Positions 1 through 7,690 of a stretch of DNA of 60,011 nucleotides are shown piece by piece. Both the position numbers and the translations under genes were made by a program. Below the pieces are notes generated by a model. The model had not been told where the DNA came from and made no database searches. It saw nothing but the letters and a program-made list of their open reading frames with translations. Numbering within the stretch: the first letter of the stretch is position 1; each line of letters starts with the position of its first letter. This stretch comes from Planctomycetota bacterium (GTDB taxonomy: Bacteria; Planctomycetota; Planctomycetia; Pirellulales; Pirellulaceae), in the NCBI GenBank assembly GCA_017303505.1, contig JAFLCP010000031.1, forward strand, positions 1 to 60,011, written 5' to 3'.

Positions 1-643
1 AATCTCATCTCTTCCTCTCAGGTCTCTTTTCACTTCGATGTTCTCCGATTTTCCCCAAAAATCGTTGGTTAAACAGGTCGATTTATCATCGACTTTGTCG
101 CCATGCGCAAACGGGAAGCGAGCTTGGAGCAGGACCTTATTGGAATTGATAGTCTGGTTCGCCACCCTTCAGGGTCTGTTCCAGCTGTTGCCAGTTTTTG
201 ATGTTGCATGTCAGGCGGGATGTCATGTCGGCGACGCTAGTTGGTACAAAGACTATCACCACGGCTTTCAAACGAATCTCGATTTGCGCGGCAGAGTAAA
301 CGGTGAGGCCCACAGTATCTTGGTGTTCGAGAATGGTGAATTAAGCTCGATACCAAACCCATTGCCTCCAGGATGTAATGATCCTGGCTGCCGCAACCAA
401 CCCTCGCAGGATATCGGAGGGATCCATGTCTCGATTCAAGTCCGACTGATTCAAGTAGGACTGTGCATCGGTGCTCAGGACGTGTTCGCACCAGATGGGC
501 TGCAATCACGTCTACTCTCGCACTATCTACCTGCAACAGCAGCAGGTTTTCCAGCTGAACTTGTAGAACCTCCAAGGTGATCAACTCCGAATTTCTTTCT
601 CGTTGAGTTGATTTTCATTTTTTCCCGTTGAGGTTTTACGTTT
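1..643. other. Left-edge region with no convincing gene
   Basis: Open frames exist on both strands here (for example 38-580 on plus and 237-584 on minus). None has a recognisable domain, a ribosome binding site or a convincing protein composition, and the frames are Cys/Pro/Arg-rich as expected of chance reading. A minus-strand stretch near 340-500 reads as a plausible protein C-terminus but has no continuous upstream frame, so a decayed gene is possible. The last part, about 585-643, is T-rich and presumably carries the leader of the DUF1559 gene. Confidence 0.4.
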
Positions 644-1612
644 ATGCGCGCGCTTTCTCTACGCGCCCGAATGAGGGCGAATTGTGGTTTTACTTTAGTT
701 GAATTATTGGTTGTTATTGCCATCATCGGCATTTTGGTGGGATTGTTATTGCCTGCAGTACAGTCGGCTCGTGAAGCCGCTCGTCGCATGCAATGCACAA
801 ACAACTTGAAGCAGCTGGCGCTGGCTTGTCATAATTTTCATGACACCTATCGCAAGTTTCCATCCGGTGGATTGCAGCCGACAGTGACGGCTGGTTCTCA
901 GTTTTCTGTACTTGCTCAACTCTTACCATTTATTGAGCAGAGCAATGTTTACAATCGCATCGATTTGCGGGTGCCCGTTCAAGATGCGGCTAACGCCGCG
1001 GCGCGAGACACGACTATTGGAACTTTCGCCTGTCCTTCGGAGTCTCGTGCGAATCCAATGCCTTCGTTGGGGGCACCAACGAATTATGTATCCAATACCG
1101 GTTCGATGCCGTTCTTTGTTATTCCTGGACAAACATTGTTCTCCGGTGTCTTTTACGTCAACACGACGCTGCGTTTTGCAGACTTGACGGATGGAACGAG
1201 TCAAACGGCTATGTTCAGCGAACGCCTGATGGCCGATGGAAGCAACGGTTTGGTGAGTCCTGTAGAAGATGTCTTCTTTCATCCTGGAAATCCAACGACT
1301 GCCGACGACGCACACAATCTTTGTTTGGGGCTCGATATCACCAATTTAGCCAATCAATTTCCCTTGTTTATGGGTGCACCCTGGATGCATCACCAACATC
1401 GATATCAGCACATTTCGCCACCCAATGGGCGTTCTTGTGGTTTCTTTATGGTTGGCAAATCAACGATGCCCGCTAGTAGTCGACATCCTGGCGGCGTCAA
1501 TGTTGCCTTGGCAGATGGCTCTGTCACCTTCATCCCTTCAACGGTCGATTTACTCACCTGGCGCGCAATTGGTACTCGCAACGGTGGTGAATCGTATCCG
1601 CTGCCAGAATAA
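644..1612 (+). CDS. DUF1559 domain protein with type II pseudopilin-like N-terminus
   Basis: This 322-residue protein begins with a short basic leader followed at about residues 15-38 by GFTLVELLVVIAIIGILVG, the prepilin peptidase/methylation motif of class III pilins and T2SS pseudopilins. Next come the AVQSAREAARR and NNLKQLALACHN segments that mark the large planctomycete DUF1559 family. Near the C-terminus it has the family's HPGGVNVALADGSV block (the H-x9-DG tail). It is probably processed at the Gly-Phe bond and anchored in the cytoplasmic membrane with the globular part outside. Family members are numerous per genome and their role is unknown. A GAGG sequence before the start supports this ATG. 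A small lipoprotein gene follows closely, which is common for this family. Confidence 0.95.
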   Translation: MRALSLRARMRANCGFTLVELLVVIAIIGILVGLLLPAVQSAREAARRMQCTNNLKQLALACHNFHDTYRKFPSGGLQPTVTAGSQFSVLAQLLPFIEQSNVYNRIDLRVPVQDAANAAARDTTIGTFACPSESRANPMPSLGAPTNYVSNTGSMPFFVIPGQTLFSGVFYVNTTLRFADLTDGTSQTAMFSERLMADGSNGLVSPVEDVFFHPGNPTTADDAHNLCLGLDITNLANQFPLFMGAPWMHHQHRYQHISPPNGRSCGFFMVGKSTMPASSRHPGGVNVALADGSVTFIPSTVDLLTWRAIGTRNGGESYPLPE

Positions 1613-1623
1613 AGGGGATGTTC

Positions 1624-2010
1624 ATGTTGCGAGTCCCTTACATCTTTTCACTTGGACTAACTCTTGCGAGTTTGCTGGTTTCGTTGGGATGTAGCTCCTA
1701 TCCGCAAGTTGCTCCCAAGGTGGATCAAGAGAAAGCTCTACAAGTGTTGCGAACGGCGCTGGACGCATGGAAAGAAGGTAAACCCATTACCGACTTGGCA
1801 CAGGCGTCAGACAAAATCGTGGCACAAGATTTTGATTGGATGCAAAACAAGAAGCTCATTTCTTACGAAGTGATGGGAAGTGGAATTCCCCAAGACGCGA
1901 ACCTACGCGTGGAAGTTTCGCTCCGTTTTGACGGCGACGCTCAACCCAAAAAGGTAGCCTACATAGTGGGAACTGCGCCTGCTCAAACGGTCTTTCGAGC
2001 GTTTGAGTGA
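1624..2010 (+). CDS. Small lipoprotein downstream of DUF1559 gene
   Basis: A hydrophobic signal sequence ends in a lipobox (LVSLGC), so the protein should be lipidated on Cys and membrane anchored. The mature part of about 105 residues is mixed alpha/beta with no named domain that I recognise. The chosen ATG at 1624 has AGGGG at 1613-1617 with good spacing. An in-frame ATG at 1618 sits directly against that ribosome site and is less likely. The gene starts 11 bases after the DUF1559 stop, so the two are probably cotranscribed. Small lipoproteins commonly accompany DUF1559 genes in planctomycetes, and function is not known. Confidence 0.8.
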   Translation: MLRVPYIFSLGLTLASLLVSLGCSSYPQVAPKVDQEKALQVLRTALDAWKEGKPITDLAQASDKIVAQDFDWMQNKKLISYEVMGSGIPQDANLRVEVSLRFDGDAQPKKVAYIVGTAPAQTVFRAFE

Positions 2011-2089
2011 GTTTGCTTTTGAACTTAGTGTCGAAGCATTCAACTACTTCATTTTTCAAAACTGTACATTCAAATAGAGAAGATTCATC

Positions 2090-4558
2090 ATGAAAACTAT
2101 AATACGAATGATGGTTGTTTGGATGGCGATGAGCCTTACGGCTTTCGCGCAATCCAAAGACATATCGCCAGAAGAAATGCAGAAGCTAAAGCAGATGGGC
2201 GAGTATATGCGTTCCATCTACGGCAACGGGCCGGCACCAGAAGGTGCAAAGATGTTTATGGCCATCATCGAAGGCTCGCAGATGGGGGCGGGCGAAGGAT
2301 GGTTTGGGCCTGCCGAATCAAGGTATGATTTTGGTTGGTTGATGCAGAATTTTTCTAAGTCACCCAACAAAGCTTCCATCAGCAAAGAGGACTTCAAAGG
2401 TTCTGAAACCTGGTTCGCAATCCTTGATCGCAATCGAGATGGCCAAATTCAACCGTTTGATCTCGATTGGAGCGATTCTAATCCCTATGTAGAAATGTCC
2501 TATATGCTCAACCGAGTCTTTCGACGCATGGATACGAAGGGAGATGGTGCGCTTAGTCGTGAAGATTGGAACGCGTTTTTCGACGAAGCTACAAAAGGGG
2601 GTACCAGTCTTACCGCAGAGGATCTTACAGGGACCTTATTAGCGGGCTACAACGCGGGTTTCATCGCGGGCGATGCACCAACACCCGAGATCTTGCTTAA
2701 GGGGTTGTTCTCCGGCGAAATCGGTTCGATGTATGAAGGGCCGAAGGTGGGGCAGCAGGCACCACTGTTTGAACTTCGCAAAGTGCAAGGCGATGGTACG
2801 ATTCAACTAAAATCACTTTTGGGTGATAAACCGATTGTGCTGGTCTTTGGTAACTTTACATGCGGTCCATTTCGAGCATTTTATCCAGCGGTGGACCGAC
2901 TCTATGAAAAGTACAAAGACCGCGCTCATTTTGTGATGGTCTATGTGCGTGAAGCGCATCCCGAAGATGGATGGAAGATGCAGGCCAATTCGCGCGTTGG
3001 TGTCGCGGTGCAACAGCCTGTTACTTTTGAAGAACGTGCAAACGTCGCAGGTCAGTTCTGCCAAAAGCTTAGTCCTAAGATTCCAGTGGTTGTAGATGAA
3101 GTGAATGATCCTATGGGCCATGCCTACAGCGGGATGCCTGCCCGCTTGTACGTGATTTCGCCTGAGGGAAACGTTGTCTTCAAGAATGGACGTGGACCCT
3201 TCGGATTCAAACCACCTGAGTTAGAGCAAGCTCTTGTTATGAGTCTATTAGAGGAGGAAGCCAAAGCAGTGAAAGAGAAAAAGCCTGATTCAGCAGATGT
3301 CTCTTCTCATCCGAAAGATGATGAAATCTGGAATATCTTGCCACAGCCGGTCAAAGGACGTGATCTCCCTTTGCCGAATTGGGCGAAAGTAATGGCTGTC
3401 CAACTTCCCAAAACAACCGCAGCGTTGTTGCAACTTGACTATGCGCAGCGCACCAAAAGTCCACTGGATCCAAAACTTCGCGCTAAGATACGGTATGTTA
3501 TCGCTCAAGCGAATCGATGCGAGTACTCCAAGCGAACGGCTTTGCTGGATCTGCAAAATGCAGGTGCAACGGAAGAGGAGGTTCGGGAATTTCTAGCGGG
3601 TGAAACGTCCTCGGAAAGCGAACGAAACGCATTGACCTTCGCTCACCTTCACACGACCGATGCGCCTCACATTGAAGACTCGCTCTTCGAAAAATTAGTT
3701 GCCAGCTATGGCGAGAAGAAAACGGCTGCCATGGTGTTGCTGGGGGCATATGGTAACTTTCAAGATCGATTGTTGTTGGGATTAGGTATTCAAAACGAAG
3801 GTGAGCGACCGTTGCCTCCCTTAGCTTTTGAATTTGATGCCAGTACGTTTCAGTCGCAACCCGTTTTGCCATCCAATCAACCTGTGCGGGCTTTGGTTCA
3901 AGGTGGAGCCGACGTTGTGCAGGACGATGGAGATTGGGGTGGCGTCAGTTACCAAGAATTACAGAATAGAATGAAATTGCAGAAAGATCGTCAGCAGAGA
4001 TTGAGAACGCCAACTTGGGAAGAAATCGTCCCCACACTGCCACCTCAATTCGCTGCTCGGCCAACGCGAATCGTCTGGAATCTCGTTTGTATGGGGTACG
4101 TGCCCGAACTCGCTGTGCCTTGGTCTCAAGCCACGCGGACAATGTGGGTCGAGGCTCCGCAAGATCGCGTATTTGAAGAGTGCTTGTTTTGGGTTCAAAC
4201 ACGAGCCGTTCAGTGCAACTACTGTATGGGGCATTGTGAAATGTTGTTGGAAGTCGCCGGTCTTTCCTCTGCTGAAGTTACCGATCGTTTGCGGGCATTG
4301 GCAAGTAGCGATTGGTCTATGTTTAGCGAAAAAGAACAGCGAACTTTTGCTTACGCGAGAAAGCTGACGGTTAAACCCTGGGAGTTAACCCAGGCGGACT
4401 TCAAAACATTACAACAAGATTTGGGAGAAAAGGAAGCTATGGCTGTTTTCTTCTGGTTATGTCGTGGACTGTATATGACTCGGGTCTCCGACGGATTTCA
4501 GCTGAAGCTCGAGTCCGATAACGTTTTTGCGGATTACGCTCCCCAAAAGAGCAAGTAA
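2090..4558 (+). CDS. Secreted EF-hand / deiodinase-like / double AhpD-like fusion protein
   Basis: This 822-residue protein has a signal peptide (about residues 1-21). Two EF-hand loops follow at about 113-124 (DRNRDGQIQPFD) and 147-158 (DTKGDGALSRED), suggesting calcium binding. Residues about 219-390 have a thioredoxin fold of the iodothyronine-deiodinase type, with NFTCGPF at 256-261 in place of the selenocysteine site. Two AhpD/carboxymuconolactone decarboxylase-like modules follow. The first (about 430-565) has a single Cys (RCEYSK, C477). The second (about 640-805) has the full CNYCMGHC motif (C709, C712, H715) typical of AhpD peroxidase/reductase centres. It is probably an extracytoplasmic thiol or peroxide redox protein. 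The catalytic role is inferred. AGAGAAG lies upstream of the ATG. The next gene carries more of the same modules. Confidence 0.85.
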   Translation: MKTIIRMMVVWMAMSLTAFAQSKDISPEEMQKLKQMGEYMRSIYGNGPAPEGAKMFMAIIEGSQMGAGEGWFGPAESRYDFGWLMQNFSKSPNKASISKEDFKGSETWFAILDRNRDGQIQPFDLDWSDSNPYVEMSYMLNRVFRRMDTKGDGALSREDWNAFFDEATKGGTSLTAEDLTGTLLAGYNAGFIAGDAPTPEILLKGLFSGEIGSMYEGPKVGQQAPLFELRKVQGDGTIQLKSLLGDKPIVLVFGNFTCGPFRAFYPAVDRLYEKYKDRAHFVMVYVREAHPEDGWKMQANSRVGVAVQQPVTFEERANVAGQFCQKLSPKIPVVVDEVNDPMGHAYSGMPARLYVISPEGNVVFKNGRGPFGFKPPELEQALVMSLLEEEAKAVKEKKPDSADVSSHPKDDEIWNILPQPVKGRDLPLPNWAKVMAVQLPKTTAALLQLDYAQRTKSPLDPKLRAKIRYVIAQANRCEYSKRTALLDLQNAGATEEEVREFLAGETSSESERNALTFAHLHTTDAPHIEDSLFEKLVASYGEKKTAAMVLLGAYGNFQDRLLLGLGIQNEGERPLPPLAFEFDASTFQSQPVLPSNQPVRALVQGGADVVQDDGDWGGVSYQELQNRMKLQKDRQQRLRTPTWEEIVPTLPPQFAARPTRIVWNLVCMGYVPELAVPWSQATRTMWVEAPQDRVFEECLFWVQTRAVQCNYCMGHCEMLLEVAGLSSAEVTDRLRALASSDWSMFSEKEQRTFAYARKLTVKPWELTQADFKTLQQDLGEKEAMAVFFWLCRGLYMTRVSDGFQLKLESDNVFADYAPQKSK

Positions 4559-4640
4559 TAAACTAGTACAGTTATGTAGCGTCGCTTACGTTCACACACT
4601 CTCAACACGAGAGTAAAAAGATCCGCAGAAAAGTTCAAAC

Positions 4641-4684
4641 GGGACAATCCCAGCGTTCAAAAAATGATGGATTGTCCCTTTCCT
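4641..4684 (+). terminator. Inverted repeat between the two AhpD-repeat genes
   Basis: GGGACAATCC at 4641-4650 is perfectly complementary to GGATTGTCCC at 4669-4678, with an 18-base loop and a short T run after it. It could act as a weak terminator or as an attenuating/processing hairpin. The loop is long and the T tract short, so the terminator assignment is tentative. It lies 42 bases before the start of the following gene. Confidence 0.4.
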
Positions 4685-4719
4685 CACACAAAATCGACTT
4701 GTCAAAACTTGAGGTATTT

Positions 4720-7467
4720 ATGTTTCCTTTTTCATCCACAACGATTTATGCCGTGCTTACCTGCGGAATTGCCTCGCTGGTATTTGGACTTCAAGTACGA
4801 ATGGGTTACGGAGAAGAACAAGTGACGCGGATGGGATGGCCTGTGCCGCCTAGTCACGAAGAATGTTGGAAGTTGATGCCTGCGGCCGCTGATGGAAGCC
4901 AACCCAAATTGCCAGCATGGATTCGAATGGTTGCCAAAGAGATGCCCAAGACAGCAGCCGCATTTTTGGAACTGGATTATGCACAAAGGGCATCTGGTTC
5001 GGTCGAACCTAAACTGAGAGCTGCGATACGTTGGGTAGCCGCCAATGCGAACGGTTGCCAATACACGATGGAGGTGGCTGCGGCTGACGCGAAAAGGGTG
5101 GGTGTTACCGAAGAGCAATGGAAATCTCTCATCGCAGGAGATCGCGCGGGATGGAGCGAACAAGAAAAAGCGGCGATGGATTTCGCGCTTGGAATGACAC
5201 AAAATTCGGATGGCGTCACGGATCAGCAATTCGCCGATTTAGTCAAAATGTTCGATGAGCGAGCCGTGGCTTGTATGGTCTTGCACATGGCCTATGCCAA
5301 TTTTCAAGACCGACTGGTCAATTGTTTGGGCGTTGATATGGATCAAGATGAGCCGTTTGCTCCGATAGCGGTTCGTTTTTCGCCCGATTCATTGGTTAAG
5401 ACAACAATTGCTCCTTCCCCAAATGCCCCAAAGACGGTTGGTAATCCGAGCGGTACGCCCAAAGACATTACCAATGAATCGGAGGAATATAATTGGTTGC
5501 CCTACAGCGGATTGCAAGATCGTTTACAAATTCAGCGAACCCGTAAGACACGTCTCAGAATTCCCGACTGGCAAGAGTTTGCCAACAAGTTGCCCAAAGG
5601 ATTAATGCCAGCTGCTAGCGATATTACTTGGTATAAAATTGCTTTCGGCTATGCGGATGAACTAGCGGTACCATTTGAAATCTACATGCGCACGGCTGGT
5701 TCTGAAATCTCGGCCAATTGGGATCGCGCGTTTGGAAATTCCATTTTTTGGATGGTAACCGAGGCGATCAAATGCCCTTATTGTATGGGGCATTGTGAAA
5801 TGAATTGGGAGGTAGCAGGATTTAGTCGAGAGAAGATTGCTGAAATCAGTAGGCGTTTGGCAGGAAACGATTGGTCGAGCTTCAGCGAAGCAGAGCAAAA
5901 TGCGTTGCAATTTGCTCGCAAGCTAACTCAAGCACCTGCCACGATCACCAAAGTGGAACTCGATAAATTGCGTGAAGGCTTCGGTGAGCAACGTGCGTTC
6001 TTCATCATGGTGAACACGAGTCGCTACAACTACATGACTCGTATTAGCAATGGTTTTCAGCTGACATTGGAAACGGGAAATCCGTTTTACCAGTATTACA
6101 ATATGTCTCCACCTGCGCCGGACAAAACGGCAGCCGCACCGAGACCCACACCCCTTCGTCGCGATGAAATGAAACGCTTGTTGGAGGATATGAAGAACCG
6201 AAAGGAACGGGTCGTTTTACCGCCGTTGACCGAGGAGGAAAATTTGCAGACTGATGCGCGTGCCATCTCTTATGAGTCGCGGCTCTCGAGATTATTCTTG
6301 CCAAGTTCTGCAGGTGCCCGTGGCTACTTAAATTTCAGTGGGAGTCCGAATCGTGTCTCGCGGCCAAATGACAACCGTCCGGTTCAAGAACCCGATCCGA
6401 CCTTGACTTTGGATTATGGATTCAAAACACGACTATTCTGGATCGCTTCGCGCGTTAATAACTGTCAGTATTGCTTGGGGCATCAAGAATCGAAGTTGTT
6501 GGCTGTAGGGATGAACGATGATCTCATTGCGGCCTTAGATCTTGATTGGTCGAAGTTTCCGGAGAGCGAGCAGGCTGCCTTTGCATTGGCTCGTCGCTTG
6601 ACATTGGAACCGCAGTTGCTGACCGATTCAGATTTGGATGCCTGCCGAAAGCATTTCAGCGATTTGCAAATTCTTGAAATGGTGCTGTCTGTCGGCGGAA
6701 ATAATGCGATCAATCGTTGGAAAGAAGGGGCTGGAATTCCTCAATCTCGAACTGGGGGAAGTTTTGGTGCGGGTAATACGGAAGAACATTCTTACTTGAC
6801 GGATACCAATCCGGCTCTGGCCGGCAAGGTCTCTGTGATTGTGGAAGGGAACGATTCCGATTCGGCAGTGGTTCCAACGACAAGAAAAAGTAATAAGTTT
6901 GCTTCCAAGCTTTCTGTCGAAGATGCATTGAAGCAGGTAGAAAATCGAAATCCACGCTTGCCCGTTAAGTCGGATCAAGAAACGAAAGAAGCATTTGCGG
7001 ATTTGAAGTTGCCAGAAGTAACTCCACAATGGATGCGGCTGCTCGCGAACTTCCCCATCGCCGGAAAGCGACAGGTGAATGCATTTTTGGCGGCGGAAAA
7101 CGAGTTAGACTTGAGCGAATTGACTCGAGCTCGTATTGCTTGGGTGGTGGCACGACAAAATGGGGCTTGGTACTCGTTGGCTCAATCCGACAAACGATTG
7201 CTGGCTTTGGGACAAACCCGCGAACAAATTCTACAGTTGGATAACTTGGAAAAAGTGACACCAGATCAGAATCTCACGCCTCGGGATTTGACTTTGTTGA
7301 CGGTTGCCAAAAATTTAGCGGCTTCGCCCGTAGTATTGCCCGACTATGATGCACAACGAGCCATTGATGTCGCAGGACCAAGAGAGTTTGTTCAGACGGT
7401 GCATTACACCGCGATGCGTTCTTTGTTCGATCGATTCACTGAGGCGGCTTTATTGGCCAAGGACTGA
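4720..7467 (+). CDS. Large secreted protein with four AhpD-like modules
   Basis: I start this gene at the ATG at 4720, preceded by GAGG at 4711-4714. An in-frame TTG at 4672 lies inside the upstream hairpin and is unlikely. The product is 915 residues with a signal peptide (about 1-31) and four AhpD/CMD-like modules. Module 1 (about 65-205) keeps one Cys (GCQYT, C113). Module 2 (about 300-455) has CPYCMGHC (C352, C355). Module 3 (about 520-670) has NCQYCLGHQ (C582, C585). Module 4 (about 765-910) has no Cys, GAWYSL replacing the motif. Active and apparently inactive modules therefore occur together in one chain. It is closely related to the C-terminal half of the upstream gene and probably arose by duplication. 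An extracytoplasmic redox role is inferred. Confidence 0.85.
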   Translation: MFPFSSTTIYAVLTCGIASLVFGLQVRMGYGEEQVTRMGWPVPPSHEECWKLMPAAADGSQPKLPAWIRMVAKEMPKTAAAFLELDYAQRASGSVEPKLRAAIRWVAANANGCQYTMEVAAADAKRVGVTEEQWKSLIAGDRAGWSEQEKAAMDFALGMTQNSDGVTDQQFADLVKMFDERAVACMVLHMAYANFQDRLVNCLGVDMDQDEPFAPIAVRFSPDSLVKTTIAPSPNAPKTVGNPSGTPKDITNESEEYNWLPYSGLQDRLQIQRTRKTRLRIPDWQEFANKLPKGLMPAASDITWYKIAFGYADELAVPFEIYMRTAGSEISANWDRAFGNSIFWMVTEAIKCPYCMGHCEMNWEVAGFSREKIAEISRRLAGNDWSSFSEAEQNALQFARKLTQAPATITKVELDKLREGFGEQRAFFIMVNTSRYNYMTRISNGFQLTLETGNPFYQYYNMSPPAPDKTAAAPRPTPLRRDEMKRLLEDMKNRKERVVLPPLTEEENLQTDARAISYESRLSRLFLPSSAGARGYLNFSGSPNRVSRPNDNRPVQEPDPTLTLDYGFKTRLFWIASRVNNCQYCLGHQESKLLAVGMNDDLIAALDLDWSKFPESEQAAFALARRLTLEPQLLTDSDLDACRKHFSDLQILEMVLSVGGNNAINRWKEGAGIPQSRTGGSFGAGNTEEHSYLTDTNPALAGKVSVIVEGNDSDSAVVPTTRKSNKFASKLSVEDALKQVENRNPRLPVKSDQETKEAFADLKLPEVTPQWMRLLANFPIAGKRQVNAFLAAENELDLSELTRARIAWVVARQNGAWYSLAQSDKRLLALGQTREQILQLDNLEKVTPDQNLTPRDLTLLTVAKNLAASPVVLPDYDAQRAIDVAGPREFVQTVHYTAMRSLFDRFTEAALLAKD

Positions 7468-7497
7468 AAAACGGAATGAAACGATCTTGATCGATCC

Positions 7498-7534
7498 ATA
7501 GCAAGGCGAGCTTATCGCCTTGCTATTTTTATTT
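7498..7534 (+). terminator. Strong rho-independent terminator
   Basis: A perfect 12-bp stem, ATAGCAAGGCGA (7498-7509) with TCGCCTTGCTAT (7515-7526), has a 5-base loop and is followed by TTTTATTT. It lies 30 bases after the stop of the four-module AhpD protein and ends that transcription unit. Confidence 0.9.
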
Positions 7535-7637
7535 CTGTGACGGTCAACCAAACAGTCAATATGCAGCATCGTCGGTAAATCGCTTGAAATCCTGGTCGGA
7601 CAACAAAGGACCTTTTAGCGAATCGAAAATTTAACCA

Positions 7638-7669
7638 AGAGTGGTTATAATCGAGCTGATGACCACTCT
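7638..7669 (+). promoter_or_regulatory. Inverted repeat flanking a TATAAT box
   Basis: AGAGTGGT at 7638-7645 and ACCACTCT at 7662-7669 form an 8-bp inverted repeat. A consensus TATAAT hexamer lies directly inside the left arm at 7646-7651. No good -35 box is present at the expected distance. This could be an activator- or repressor-controlled promoter for the cytochrome/DUF1552 pair that starts at 7691. Confidence 0.35.
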
Positions 7670-7690
7670 CTCTAGTCGACGGGATTAGCC

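Noticed and set aside
38-580. 180-codon plus-strand frame at the left edge
   Set aside because: No ribosome site, no domain and Cys/Pro-rich composition; opposite strand is equally open.
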